Of a stretch of 64,000 nt of DNA, positions 44,287-53,999 are shown piece by piece. The stretch covers positions 25,218 to 89,217 of the forward strand of contig NZ_JALAMS010000034.1 in the NCBI RefSeq assembly GCF_026790145.1, given 5' to 3'. Within the stretch, counting starts at the first letter, position 1. The number at the start of each line of letters is the position of its first letter. The position numbers and the translations under genes were made by a program. This stretch comes from Bacillus_I endophytica_A (GTDB lineage Bacteria > Bacillota > Bacilli > Bacillales > Bacillaceae_H). The notes under the pieces are model-generated. The model made no database searches. It had not been told where the DNA came from and saw only the letters and a list, made by a program, of their open reading frames with translations.

Positions 44287-44634
44287 ATAAAGACATTTTC
44301 CGACTTTTTTTATTTACCCTTTTCTTTAGAAAAAAAACTAATAAAAACTACTCTTGTTTATTTTCTGCAAAAAATTTAGTAAAGATTCTTAGTTTATTCT
44401 TGCTCTGATGCCGTATTCCTTCTTCTTTCTTTTCTTTATTTCAAATTCTGTAATCTTCCTTATAAAAAGAGAGTTATATTTTTGTTAACGCTTACAAATA
44501 CCTTTCCCATCTTCTTCTATCTCAAAACCACCTAGTTGCCATGTTTACAACATAAAATTCATCTTTGTTTCATTGTAAAACTAAACGTGTAATGTACTAT
44601 ATAAGTTGCTTTATGTTAACAAGGAGGAAGAGAA
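44287..44634. other. Divergent intergenic region with a cre-like site
   Basis: AT-rich region between iseA and the HAD gene. TGTTAACGCTTACA at 44483-44496 matches 13 of 14 cre positions and could subject the HAD gene to CcpA control. Confidence 0.4.
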
Positions 44635-45300
44635 GTGAGTTCTTCAGTTAAAGGGCTAATTTTCGATGTATATGGTACATTGTTTGATGTTAATTCGGTT
44701 AAAACAAAGTGTGACACACTATTTAAAGAAAAAGGAAAAGAAATTAGTACATTATGGCGCCAAAAACAAATAGAATATTCTTTTTTACGACAGCTTATGG
44801 GTCAATATAAACCTTTTTCCGAGATAACGTTACAATCATTAAAATATGTACTAAATCAACTTGATATCTCCTATACCAAAGAAGAGATCACAATATTAAG
44901 GGAAACGTATAAGGAGCTCACCCCTTATTCAGAGGTAGAAGATGTTTTACAAAAGCTTGAGCATAAAAAGCTCGTTTTTTTCTCTAATGGCTCACAGGAT
45001 ATGCTAGAACCACTTATTGAAAACCCTTCCATAGCTCGATGCCTTGATATGACAATTAGCGTTGATGACATTAAGCAGTACAAACCAACACCCGCCTCCT
45101 ACACGCATGCGTTAAATATGCTTAATTTGAAACGCGAAGAAATCCTTTTCTTATCATCAAACGGTTGGGATATATCTGGAGCCAAAAGCTTTGGATTTCA
45201 AACTGTATGGATTAACAGAGCACGTTCTCCAATTGAAGAATTGGATCAGAAACCACATTATATTTATCAAGATTTAAATGGAATATTAGCGTTAGTATGA
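44635..45300 (+). CDS. Haloacid dehalogenase type II-like hydrolase
   Basis: A 221-residue HAD enzyme. Motif I is LIFDVYGTLFDVNSV: the DVYGT form, with Tyr after Val, is that of L-2-haloacid dehalogenases. Motif II is VFFSNGSQDML, motif III lysine is IKQYKPTPASY and motif IV FLSSNGWDISGAKSFGF. The SNGWD pattern again matches the dehalogenase branch. Substrate unproven, and many relatives have no dehalogenase activity. GTG start behind AAGGAGGAAG. A single gene. Confidence 0.85.
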   Translation: MSSSVKGLIFDVYGTLFDVNSVKTKCDTLFKEKGKEISTLWRQKQIEYSFLRQLMGQYKPFSEITLQSLKYVLNQLDISYTKEEITILRETYKELTPYSEVEDVLQKLEHKKLVFFSNGSQDMLEPLIENPSIARCLDMTISVDDIKQYKPTPASYTHALNMLNLKREEILFLSSNGWDISGAKSFGFQTVWINRARSPIEELDQKPHYIYQDLNGILALV

Positions 45301-45328
45301 TATAGTGAAATGTAAATTCTTTCGCAAA

Positions 45329-45366
45329 CAAAAAGCGACGATGATAAAAGTCATCGTCACTTTTTG
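45329..45366. terminator. Bidirectional terminator between converging genes
   Basis: AAAAAGCGACGATGA and TCATCGTC-A-CTTTTTG arms, T-runs on both strands. Serves the HAD gene (plus) and the CitMHS gene (minus). Confidence 0.8.
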
Positions 45367-45370
45367 TTTT

Positions 45371-46669
45371 TTAAAATGGAATAGCTCCTGTTAAAACAGC
45401 TATTACCGTCATAACTACAGTTGTTCCGATTGCCCATTTTAACAAGAATTTTTGATGTTCTCCAAAATCCACCCCTACAAGTCCGATTAAAATAAATGTT
45501 GCTGGAACAAGAGGAGATAAAGGAAAGCCTACAGTTGAATGTCCTAAAAGAGCAGCTCTCCCCACTTCTGCTGGATTTACGCCAAAGTTTGCTGCTGTTT
45601 CGCTTAAAATCGGCAAAATTCCAAAATAGTACGCATCAGGAGAAAAAATAAAGTTAAGCGGAAGACTTGTTAGAGCTACAACTAATGCCAAGTGCGGTCC
45701 TAACCAATCCGGAACAATTGAAACAATAGAATTTGCCATAGCATCCATCATTTTTGTACCGCTGAAAACACCAATAAAAATACCTGCTGCAAACACAAGA
45801 GTACTGATTGTAACAAAGCTATGAGCATGACTCAAAATTCTTTCTTGCTGCTCTTTTGGATTTGGAAAATTGACAAATAGAGCGATAGTAAAAGCAATCG
45901 CAAATAAAATTTGAATTGGCAATACTTCCATAACTAAAAGAACCATAAGCGTTAATGTAAGCAATAAATTAAACCAAAATAGGCCTGCTCCCCCTTTTTC
46001 AGCTGCTACAGCTTGTTCTGCGAGACCTTTTGCTTGGGTTGTTTCTAGATTAATAACGCCTAAGCGATCACGTTCTTTTTTGCCAAGTATATAAGCAGAA
46101 AAGAGCGTCCATAAAAGGCCTGAAATCATCACAGGAATAAGCGGGATAAATAGATCTGATACTTCAACCCCAAGGCTTGCAGAAGCTCGCACTAAAGGTC
46201 CTCCCCAAGGAATAATGTTCATAACGCCCGCTGCTAATGCAACAACACAAGCTAAGATAAGTCGATTCATCCCTAAACGTTTATAAAGAGGGAGCATGGC
46301 TGAAATTGTAATCATAAAAGTAGACGAACCGTCTCCATCAAGCCCAACAATGATTGTAATAATAGCTGTTGCCATTACAACCTTCAGCGGATCTCCTTTT
46401 ACAAACGTAAGAATACGAGAAACCATTGGATCAAATAGCCCTACATCAATCATTAATCCAAAGTATAAAATAGCAAAAACAATCATAACCGCTGTTGGCG
46501 CGACAGTTATAATCCCGTCCATCATCATCTCGCCCATGTTTGCCCCAAATCCCCCAATTAGAGCAAAAGCAACAGATACAAACACAAATGCAACAACAAC
46601 TGAAAGCTTTTTAAAAATAACGAAAAAAAGAAAAGTAGCAATCATACAAAAACCTAACATCGACAGCAC
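45371..46669 (-). CDS. CitMHS-family metal-citrate/proton symporter
   Basis: A 432-residue protein with about twelve hydrophobic segments. IVGLDGDGSSTFMITISAMLP, GVMNIIPWGGPLVRAS, SPDAYYFGILPIL and VGFPLSPLVPATFILIG are the conserved stretches of the CitMHS family, which imports citrate bound to Mg or Ca, or related acids. No CitST-type two-component system lies next to it. The GTG start at 46669 is nearest to the GGGGG site; an ATG three codons later is possible. Confidence 0.9.
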   Translation of the reverse strand: MLSMLGFCMIATFLFFVIFKKLSVVVAFVFVSVAFALIGGFGANMGEMMMDGIITVAPTAVMIVFAILYFGLMIDVGLFDPMVSRILTFVKGDPLKVVMATAIITIIVGLDGDGSSTFMITISAMLPLYKRLGMNRLILACVVALAAGVMNIIPWGGPLVRASASLGVEVSDLFIPLIPVMISGLLWTLFSAYILGKKERDRLGVINLETTQAKGLAEQAVAAEKGGAGLFWFNLLLTLTLMVLLVMEVLPIQILFAIAFTIALFVNFPNPKEQQERILSHAHSFVTISTLVFAAGIFIGVFSGTKMMDAMANSIVSIVPDWLGPHLALVVALTSLPLNFIFSPDAYYFGILPILSETAANFGVNPAEVGRAALLGHSTVGFPLSPLVPATFILIGLVGVDFGEHQKFLLKWAIGTTVVMTVIAVLTGAIPF

Positions 46670-46932
46670 GACCCAAATCCCCCTTTGTATATAAAACAGA
46701 AAACTTAGAAATCCACTTTTAAAAGACTAAATATTCTAAAAATTTGACCTACATATGTTCTTCCCCCTCACTTTCTTTATAATAGTGGAACTATTATGTA
46801 AGCCTTATCATAGAAGATTAATGTTCATTATAGCATCTCTGTTAATCCTTTTTCGTAGAAAAGATAAATTTTTAAAACTTTTTAGGACGAATCTCGTCAA
46901 AAATTATATATCTATAGATAAGGAGAGAGAAA

Positions 46933-47250
46933 ATGGAAAATTTTATTTTAGCTGTTTTCATTTGTATTATCTTTATATTAAACATTTGCTCTTTTATTTT
47001 TTTGGAACGATCGCGCTGGCGATTTGTTTTATGGGGACTCTCTATCATGCTCTTGTCCCCTATCATTGGATTTTTAAGCGGCAGTTTGCTCTTTCATTTT
47101 CAACATCTTGAACAAGGGGAAACTGGAGAAGGAGCTGCTTACGGAGGCGCTATTTTAGGGATTTTTACATGTGCGAATGGATTTCTAATGGTAGTAAGTG
47201 GTTTTATATATGTACTAGTCCTTAAACTTCGTACGCGTAAGGTAGTATAA
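46933..47250 (+). CDS. Hypothetical membrane protein
   Basis: A 105-residue protein with three likely transmembrane helices (residues 3-25, 33-53 and 72-98). The second helix pair is separated by a polar loop HFQHLEQGETGEG. C-terminal basic tail KLRTRKVV should be cytoplasmic. No family recognised. ATG behind AAGGAGAGAG. It lies directly before the HD-hydrolase remnant on the same strand. Confidence 0.65.
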   Translation: MENFILAVFICIIFILNICSFIFLERSRWRFVLWGLSIMLLSPIIGFLSGSLLFHFQHLEQGETGEGAAYGGAILGIFTCANGFLMVVSGFIYVLVLKLRTRKVV

Positions 47251-47263
47251 TGAACGTAGTTTT

Positions 47264-47515
47264 ATGAAAATTTATGATTCTATTTAAGGCTCTTTTAATT
47301 TGGACCCTATTTTGGCTGAACTAATACAAACTAAACCTCTTCAAAGGCTTAAGAATATTCACCAGAGAGGTGCTAGTTATTTGGTAAACCTAAATTGAAA
47401 TGTGACTCGCTTTGATCATTCTATTGGGTCTGTGTTATTAATAAGAAAATTAGGTGGTTCTATAGAAAAACAAATAGCTGGTTTAGGAACCTTTGTTAGA
47501 GTTCCTAATCCTTAA
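47264..47515 (+). pseudogene. HD-domain phosphohydrolase 5' remnant
   Basis: The frame from the ATG at 47264 reads MKIYDSI, stop (47285-47287), GSFNLDPILAELIQTKPLQR, LKNIHQRGASYLV, NLN, stop (47396-47398), NVTRFDHSIGSVLLIRKLGG, SIEKQIAGL. This is the N-terminus of the YedJ/dGTPase-like HD family, including the H of the metal site in RFDHSIG. The second stop stands where relatives have Trp (TGG to TGA). After IAGL, where LHDVSH with the HD motif should follow, homology ends. Confidence 0.85.
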
Positions 47516-47516
47516 T

Positions 47517-47562
47517 AAAAAGAGAAAAGAACCCTATTTGATTCAAATAAGGTCCTTCTATG
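47517..47562 (-). terminator. Terminator of the SSS transporter operon
   Basis: AGAACC-CTATTTG and CAAATA-AGGTCCTTCT arms, with TTCTTTTCTCTTTTTATT following on the minus strand. About 90 bp past the transporter stop. Confidence 0.6.
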
Positions 47563-47651
47563 TGCCGATAACATGGTTTACGTTAACGAGTCTTATATAT
47601 CATATACATAGGTGTAACTTTCAATTAATTTGAAATAGCAGGAGCTTTATT

Positions 47652-49142
47652 TCATAAAAAAGGATTAAATTTAACTCCTTTCGTTTGCTTACCATGAATA
47701 GCTATATTTTTAGTAAATATACTTACAATAAACGTTACTATTAAATTTATTAATAAAGCTATAATACCTGTACTAATATCATTAATTACATGTGGCACAT
47801 TCGGCAGAAACGTAGCAATCTTTACGCCTGAAATTGTCGCATATAAAACTATAAGCACCCCTGAAATAATTCCTGCAATTGCTCCATACTTATTAATAAT
47901 ATTGTTCTTAGGTAGGCTAAAAAACAACGCTGGTGCTAATTGAGTAATTAAACTATATGACATGATATTCAAAATAGCTAATGCGTCTCCGCCTGTGATA
48001 GTTACTATTAAAGCAACGACAGATAGACCAATAATAATTAGTCTTGAGACAATTAGTTGCTGTTTCTCCGTAGCTTCCGGTACCAGAGTTTTGTAAAAAC
48101 TGTTTGTTAACCCAACTGATGCAGCCATTAGCATAACGGAAGCTGGCACTAAAGCCGTTAGTAAGCCAGCTGCCCCAATCAAGCCAATTATCCATGGATC
48201 AAAGGTTTGAACTGATAATCTTAAAAGAGAAAGATCTCCATCAGCTCCTTTCAAACCTGGAATTTGCACAATAGCTGCAAAACCTATGAAAAAGACAAAC
48301 AGTAGTAACAAGGTGTATAAAGGTAAAGCAATCGCATTTTTACGAAGCGTTTTTTCTCCATTTGATGATAAGACCACCATGAAAGTTTGAGGTAATAAAT
48401 AAAAACCTACGGCTTGTAACAAAACAGTGGAGATAAACCAGGATTGACTTAACCCTTTGTCTGACAATGTAAACATTTCAGGTTTAACAGCCTGAACGGT
48501 CTCAAACATTGGCTGAATCCCTCCAAAATAGTGAAAAGGAATATATATACCTAAAAATATAACAACTATCAAAATCATAAAATCTTTAACTATAGCAGTC
48601 CAAGCAGAGCCATGGATACCTGATATCATTACATAAGTAGTAACAACGATGGCGCCTATAATACTCGCGAAAACTGGTGAAATAACCCCGTAAGAAGTTT
48701 CTGAAACAATTATTCCTAATCCCTTAATTTGTATGACGATATAAGGTATAAGGGCCAAACTTCCTAAAATAGCCACTATAATCCCCATTGTACGACTTCC
48801 ATATTTAGAGGCAAAATAATCGGGCTGGGAGATAATAGAATGTTCTTTAGAATATCTCCAAATTTTTGGCAATAACCAATAAGAAAGTACATAGGCTAAA
48901 AAAATGTATGCAGGAACATAATAAGCAGCTGCTCCTTTTGAGTAGGCCCATCCACTTCCACCTAGAAATGTAAATGTCGTATAAATTTCACCAGCAATTA
49001 GTAAGAAAACAAAAAATGTTCCAAAACCTCTGCCTCCTATAGAAAATTGTTCCATATTCATGTCCTTCCCTTTTCTTGCTTGTATGCCTAAATAAAGGGC
49101 TAGAACTAGGAAAATAAAAATAATAAATAAGGGCATATTCAT
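47652..49142 (-). CDS. Sodium:solute symporter (SSS family)
   Basis: A 496-residue carrier with about thirteen hydrophobic helices. EQFSIGGRGFGTFFVFLLIAGE at residues 31-52, SGWAYSKGAAAYYVPAYIF, and a TM8-like region with LLTALVPASVMLMAASVGLTNSFYK are typical of the pantothenate/proline group. The start overlaps the DUF3311 stop by ATGA. DUF3311 plus SSS is a common pair in Bacillus (YhjC/YhjB-like). A broken amidohydrolase just upstream suggests it once imported a compound cleaved by that enzyme. Confidence 0.92.
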   Translation of the reverse strand: MNMPLFIIFIFLVLALYLGIQARKGKDMNMEQFSIGGRGFGTFFVFLLIAGEIYTTFTFLGGSGWAYSKGAAAYYVPAYIFLAYVLSYWLLPKIWRYSKEHSIISQPDYFASKYGSRTMGIIVAILGSLALIPYIVIQIKGLGIIVSETSYGVISPVFASIIGAIVVTTYVMISGIHGSAWTAIVKDFMILIVVIFLGIYIPFHYFGGIQPMFETVQAVKPEMFTLSDKGLSQSWFISTVLLQAVGFYLLPQTFMVVLSSNGEKTLRKNAIALPLYTLLLLFVFFIGFAAIVQIPGLKGADGDLSLLRLSVQTFDPWIIGLIGAAGLLTALVPASVMLMAASVGLTNSFYKTLVPEATEKQQLIVSRLIIIGLSVVALIVTITGGDALAILNIMSYSLITQLAPALFFSLPKNNIINKYGAIAGIISGVLIVLYATISGVKIATFLPNVPHVINDISTGIIALLINLIVTFIVSIFTKNIAIHGKQTKGVKFNPFL

Positions 49143-49339
49143 TCTACATCACAACCTTTGTTATCAGGATCAAACCTATATACAATTGTTAAAATAATGG
49201 AGGAAAGCACCATCCAAAATGCAACCCAAAATAATAGAAAAGGCATGCCCAATACGTAAGGTTCAATTTTATTTGCAAATGGCAAGAAACCCAAGAATCC
49301 AATAAACGGAACGAAAATTAAAAGTTTAATAGCTTTCAA
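49139..49339 (-). CDS. DUF3311 small membrane protein
   Basis: A 66-residue protein with two helices (LLIFVPFIGFLGFLPFAN and FLLFWVAFWMVLSSIILTIVY) and the FANKIEPYVLGMPFLLFW signature of DUF3311. It ends in FDPDNKGCDVE. Encoded directly before an SSS transporter and probably a small partner subunit. TTG start behind AAGGAGG. Confidence 0.88.
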   Translation of the reverse strand: MKAIKLLIFVPFIGFLGFLPFANKIEPYVLGMPFLLFWVAFWMVLSSIILTIVYRFDPDNKGCDVE

Positions 49340-49402
49340 ATTATACCTCCTTGGTGGTTAGTCGATATTACAAAAATTACGTAGGGAATAATTAATGCCA
49401 TA

Positions 49403-51015
49403 TTAGATTTTTATTAAATTCCCCCTCTGGTAGATAATCTCGCCATCAATAATCGTTGTTTCTACTTTTAAATCTTTAATTTGATTTGGATTGACACGTA
49501 AAATGCTATCATTTAATATAACTAAATCCGCCAACTTTCCGACCTCTATACTTCCTTTTTTCTCTTCATCAAAACTCGCATAAGCGCCATTCCAAGTAAA
49601 TAGTCTAATGGCTTCCATTACGCTGATAGATTGATTATCACCAATTTCCATTCCGGACTGACTTTTTCTATTAACAGCAACGTGAATTCCTAATAAAGGA
49701 TCATAATCAGTAACTGGCGCATCCGATCCACCTGCTGCCATGATGCCACTATCAATAAAATCACGAACAGCATACATGTGATTGACACGCTCACCATAGT
49801 GTTGGACATATATCTCCCCAAATTCATAAGGAAATGAAGGATTCGGAATAGGAATAACCTGGAGTTTTTTCATTCTCTCTTGTAAATCTGGTGACGAAAT
49901 CCCCGCATGTTCAATCCGGTGGCGATGATTTTTTCTTGGTGAGTCCTTTAACGCCTTTTCTACACAATTTAAATACATTTCAATAGCTTTATCCCCTTGT
50001 GCATGTACAGTTATTTGATAACCTTTTTTATGGGCTTCACCTAAAACTTCGTAGATTTCTTCCTCACTATAATAAAGAATGCCAGAATTACCAGAATCAC
50101 TAGAGTATGGCTTACGAGTTGCAATTGTAGGTCCGGTGCTACTCCCATCTATAAACAATTTTGCTGGTCCAACTTTGAATCTCTCATCTCCTGTACCAGT
50201 TACTACACCGGCTTCGACCATTTTATTAACAAATTCATGGGAGTTATTTAACGCCCCTATCATTGCATATATACGGACACGAATATCCTTACTCATTACA
50301 GCTTGCTGCAGTAAACGGTAACTTTCAGAGCCATATCCACCTGCCTCATGTATACTTCTGCTGCAATGAAATGATCTGATGCAATTTTCACAGCTTTCAT
50401 TAGTTTACTCTCTGTATAACTCGCAACCTCGTTCATTGCCATATTTGCTGCTTCAATTAACCTTCCTGTAAGCCTTCCTTCCTGATTCTTTTCAATAACT
50501 ACCCCATTAGGATCCGGTGTATTTTCGTGAATTTGCGTAATTTCTAACGCTTTGCTATTCACCACGCTTATATGGCTACAAGTACGAGATACAATAATGG
50601 GATGTTCTGTTGAAATTACATCAAGCTCAGCGATCGTTGGATAACGCTTTTCCTTCACAACGGTTTCATTGAAGCCCCACGCACGTATCCATTCCCCTTT
50701 TGGAGTTTCTAGGGATTTCTTCCTCAAGTCATCTAACAAAGACTCAATAGAGTCCATATGTTCAGCTTTACAACTTACCGCTAACTGATTAACTCCATAT
50801 AAAATAAGGTGAATATGAGAATCAATGAATCCAGGAAGAATCGTTTTTCCTTGTAGATCTAATATATTTGTTTCTTCTCCTATAAAACTCTTAACCTCCT
50901 GATTTGAACCGACAACTATGATACGATTATCTTTTACTCCCACAGCTTCAACTACTGTATTCTTTTGATCTACTGTAATAACTTCTCCATTTATCAATAC
51001 AACGTCAGCTTTCAT
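49403..51015 (-). pseudogene. YtcJ-like amidohydrolase broken by a frameshift
   Basis: Two adjacent frames together make a normal amidohydrolase of about 535 residues. The upstream part (51015 to about 50355) holds the metal motif GFIDSHIHLILYG. The downstream part (about 50350 to 49403) holds HAQGDKAIEM, HRIEHAGIS and GGSDAPVTDYDPL. Read across, HFIAA should be followed by GxxSIHEAGGYGSESYRLLQ; the first frame instead continues EVYMRQVDM while SIHEAGGYGS lies in the next frame. Roughly eight bases appear to be missing near 50351-50363. The start ATG at 51015 has AAGGGG. The enzyme cannot be made in full unless the frame slips. Confidence 0.88.
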
Positions 51016-51288
51016 AAACATACCCCTTTTAGAATTACTCATTTTTTTGACTAGCTAATTCCAACCATCGATCATTAATGAAGTGCTTTACTGTTTTAAT
51101 TTCTTTTTTCACTACCATCAAAAACCCCTTTTAACTAAAAAACAATTAAATATTCTGATAATACAATCATAGTAGTGTATAGTTTCTCTTTCATTGGACA
51201 AAATGTAAAAATATTAGAAAACAAATACAAATTCTTTAATTAAGTGAATATTCAGTTAAATTATGTTGAACATGGAATCAAACAAAGC

Positions 51289-51366
51289 GTCCGTAAAAGT
51301 ATACATATAGGAAAAGAAAAAGCGTAAACCCATTTTTGCTCAATGGATTTACGCTTGTTTTACTTG
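51289..51366. repeat. Dispersed hairpin repeat, copy A
   Basis: Begins GTCCGTAAAAGTATA, then a hairpin with AAGCGTAAA / TTTACGCTT arms. The head matches copies near 53939, 54374 and 58015. See findings. Confidence 0.6.
51312..51358 (-). terminator. Hairpin of copy A, terminator of the DUF3231 pseudogene
   Basis: AAGCGTAAA-C-CCATT and AATGG-A-TTTACGCTT arms with TTTTTCTTTTCC following on the minus strand. About 130 bp past the DUF3231 stop. Confidence 0.65.
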
Positions 51367-51485
51367 TTACTTTTTAATAAAGTTTGATTAAAATACCCCT
51401 TTTGTATATTCACCATTCAAAACTGACCGAAACCAGGAAGAGCAATGTTCCATAATGACGTTTCTTTTTCATTCGCCACATCATT

Positions 51486-52490
51486 CTAACCCTTCATCAA
51501 ATCTTCACGGTCATCTGCCTGTGGAGGTTCCTCCATCCATCCATTTTTAATCATAATATTGGCTCCATCTTCAGCGTAAAGTGAAATTTCTGGAATTAAT
51601 GACTCATATTTTAATCCTAAATCCCTTCTTGGACTTGTTGCTATCGCCATTCCAAAATTTCCGATCCCTGCTGCAATCATCGCCGATACATGAAACATGA
51701 TGAGCTTGTCAGAAAAAACACTTGTTGTACTATCTGATACAGCCGAATCCCAAGCCATTGGAGCAGGTAAGTCCTCTTTTACTAAAAAGTCGCTAAATAT
51801 CTCTATATATTTTTGAGAAAGGTGCTTTCCTCTTAACAAATATTGTTTCACTTCTTTATTTTGGGAAGTTTAAGCAAATCCTGTTATAAGGGCTTTTCCA
51901 ATGGCATTCGTTTGAATATTAAAAAACAAATGGGTGATTTCCATTGAAGTAATCGATCTTTTTTTTCCAAAAAATCCACCTAAAAAATGTTGTTTCTCCA
52001 CAAAATCCACTTCGTCAGGAGTAGGTATATAAGGGGGTCTTACATAGGTACCTTGCTTCAACATTAATTCTCGTGTTTTATCCAGCCCATCAACACCTGC
52101 GTTTAACACCTTTTTATAAAAAGTAACCACATCAGGTCGAGTTGCTAGGCCTAATGCAGCATTGTTCGATCTCATTGCAAGAATAGCCATGTGTTGTAAA
52201 TACATTAAGATAAATGTATCAGAAAAGAGTCTTGGAGCTTGTAGATTTACATCCTGATCCGTAAATCCAATAGGGATAGGGAACTTTTCTTTTGTGAAAA
52301 TACCTTTCATCATTGAAAGATTGTTTTTAGCTATATTTAATGTCCAGTCGATAATAGGACGTACTTCCGTATCTTCCACCTTTTCTAAGAAATATGTATT
52401 CACGCAGACTGCTAGTGTGTCATTTATATATTGTAACCATAAGCTAGACATTTCTGCAGCAGTTAATCGAATGTTTGTTTTATCTTTCAT
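51486..52490 (-). pseudogene. DUF3231-family gene with one internal nonsense codon
   Basis: A frame of 335 codons is intact except for a single TAA at 51870-51872. Upstream lies the first half (LTAAEMSSLWLQYINDTLAV, PIPIGFTDQDVNLQAPRLFS) and downstream the second (TSQNKEVKQYL, PAPMAWDSAVSDSTTSVFSD). The intact paralogue at 62243-63247 has Gln at the matching place (SFSQVAQSKEV against GFA-stop-TSQNKEV), so a CAA to TAA change is the simplest cause. The family is a duplicated four-helix-type domain of unknown function, common in spore-formers. Confidence 0.88.
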
Positions 52491-52609
52491 TTAAACAACC
52501 TCCTCTTTAATATATCAAAGAGTAATATACCCATTATTGAAAAATATATGAGAGAACAACTACCAAGAATAATATTCGAATGAAAAGGGACTCATCGGGT
52601 GTGAACTGT

Positions 52610-52644
52610 ACTCCGATTGTTAGACACAATCTAACAATCGGAGT
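52610..52644. repeat. Perfect 15-bp inverted repeat
   Basis: ACTCCGATTGTTAGA-CACAA-TCTAACAATCGGAGT. It has no T-run and no gene upstream that needs a terminator. The HIT-protein fragment starts right at its right edge, suggesting the hairpin marks a junction, perhaps the end of a lost mobile element. Confidence 0.7.
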
Positions 52645-52735
52645 TTGTAGAATTATTACAAACATTGGACAGTATCAAGATTCCAAGCATTTGCATTGGC
52701 ATGTAGCTTATGGGAAAGTAATAAGATCAAATTAG
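52640..52735 (+). pseudogene. HIT-family protein C-terminal fragment
   Basis: A 31-codon frame reads GVCRIITNIGQYQDSKHLHW, then HVAYGKVIRSN, stop. The HLHWHV triad and the NIGQYQDSKH context are those of HIT (histidine triad) hydrolases. No start codon or N-terminal part is present; the frame meets the perfect hairpin at its left. Confidence 0.7.
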
Positions 52736-52897
52736 CTTCCTGGGATTTACATTATGGTAACAAGGAATGAATACAGTATACAGACTAAAAATACACAAAA
52801 CTACTCCCTCTTTATTTGACAGTAATTTTTTTATTTTTAGTCTCTGTAAAATGGTGATCTGGTGGAATTCTGAATAGTGTGCTCGATATATAGAACT

Positions 52898-53389
52898 TTA
52901 TTTCCCCTTTGTAAAAAGTTTATGTTCGGCTTTACATATCCACTTATAATATTTTAATACAATAAAAAGAAGTAGTGGATCGAGAACTGCAGAATATCCC
53001 AGGTTCCACCACCCATAATGAAAGTAACCCCAAGGTTCAGGAAGTAATGTGATGATTTCATAAATCAAAATGCCTATTATCCAGAAGAAGATATAAAGGA
53101 TTTGTTTGATATGCGTTTTTTTAAAAGGGTACCAATTTAGAAACATCATATTCACTGGTGGAACTAATAATAATAATGCAGGGACTGTTTTCCAATCAAT
53201 TTCTAAAGAAAAGTACCAATATCCATGGTATCTTGCATCTACATATGTATCAAAGACTGCCTGTGCAGCTATAGTAAACGACCAAATGTGAATAATTTGA
53301 TTAGATGTTAATCTTTTATTTGTTTTAAATGCAATAAAATTAAAAATAATAATAGCAATCCCTAGTCCAACCATATCAATCATTTCCAT
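52898..53389 (-). CDS. CBO0543-family membrane protein
   Basis: A 163-residue protein with about five hydrophobic helices. The segments NQIIHIWSFTIAAQAVFDTY, YWYFSLEIDWKTVPALLLL, PPVNMMFLNWYPFKK and WGYFHYGWWNLGYSAVLDPL match the CBO0543 family of Bacillus and Clostridium, which has no known function. The ribosome binding site is weak. No operon partner. Confidence 0.8.
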   Translation of the reverse strand: MEMIDMVGLGIAIIIFNFIAFKTNKRLTSNQIIHIWSFTIAAQAVFDTYVDARYHGYWYFSLEIDWKTVPALLLLVPPVNMMFLNWYPFKKTHIKQILYIFFWIIGILIYEIITLLPEPWGYFHYGWWNLGYSAVLDPLLLFIVLKYYKWICKAEHKLFTKGK

Positions 53390-53443
53390 TTTTTTAATAT
53401 AATTTTCTTAATAAAATCCTTTTATACCTTTAAATAAAAGAAA

Positions 53444-53465
53444 AAAGCAAGATTAAGCTTGCTTT
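53444..53465 (-). terminator. Hairpin terminator
   Basis: Perfect AAAGCAAG / CTTGCTTT arms; on the minus strand followed by TTTCTTTTATTT. It lies about 165 bp downstream of the 26-codon ORF at 53630-53710. Confidence 0.6.
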
Positions 53466-53629
53466 GATTCCAAATCGTTACTTCTAACAATTGGCGTTAT
53501 ATGAATTGAGAAATTATACGTTATATATCAGAACAAAGCTTACAACTAAAGGAAGATTTGTTCTTAGGATTTGTTTCGACTTTAATGAATTTATAAATAA
53601 ACCACTATCCAGTCTTTTATCGGGGTTTC

Positions 53630-53710
53630 CTAAGTATAATAGGGATTAAAAACTAAGTTTAAAGTGAATAAAACACGTAAAAAAAACTTATCGAAGTTAT
53701 TATCTTTCAT
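53630..53710 (-). CDS. Possible 26-residue peptide gene
   Basis: ATG at 53710 with GAAAGGAG well spaced, a frame of 26 codons (MKDNNFDKFFLRVLFTLNLV, FNPYYT) and a terminator downstream. The peptide has a charged head and a hydrophobic middle. The signals look better than chance, but so short a frame needs expression evidence. Confidence 0.35.
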   Translation of the reverse strand: MKDNNFDKFFLRVLFTLNLVFNPYYT

Positions 53711-53938
53711 AATAAAGCTCCTTTCGTTGTTAGTATGCTCCATTAAAGATAACAATATTACATATTTTAATTCTCTTTACGGATTAGAGTACAATAAGTT
53801 GATCCTATAGATGGCTCTCATACAACGAAATCTTTATCCTGTTCTATTCAAAAGAAAGTAAATACATAAAAGGTGTTCAACCTCTTTTTATTGTTATATC
53901 CCTTTACAGGAAATGAAAAAAGTTGTAAGTAATAATCC

Positions 53939-53999
53939 ATCCGTAAAAGTATAACTTTGTGCTTTTTTTCTCCTCGAACATATTTTATGTAAACTAACT
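53939..53999. repeat. Dispersed hairpin repeat, copy B (hairpin arm deleted)
   Basis: Begins ATCCGTAAAAGTATAACT and jumps directly to TGTGCTTTTTTTC-TCCTCGAACATATTTTATG. Compared with copy C it lacks the left arm of the hairpin. Part of a spacer of nearly 470 bp (53711-54178) in which I see no gene. Confidence 0.6.

Noticed and set aside
49403..51042. Two independent amidohydrolase genes
   Set aside because: The downstream frame lacks a start signal and the upstream one lacks most metal ligands; joined across the frameshift they match one normal enzyme.
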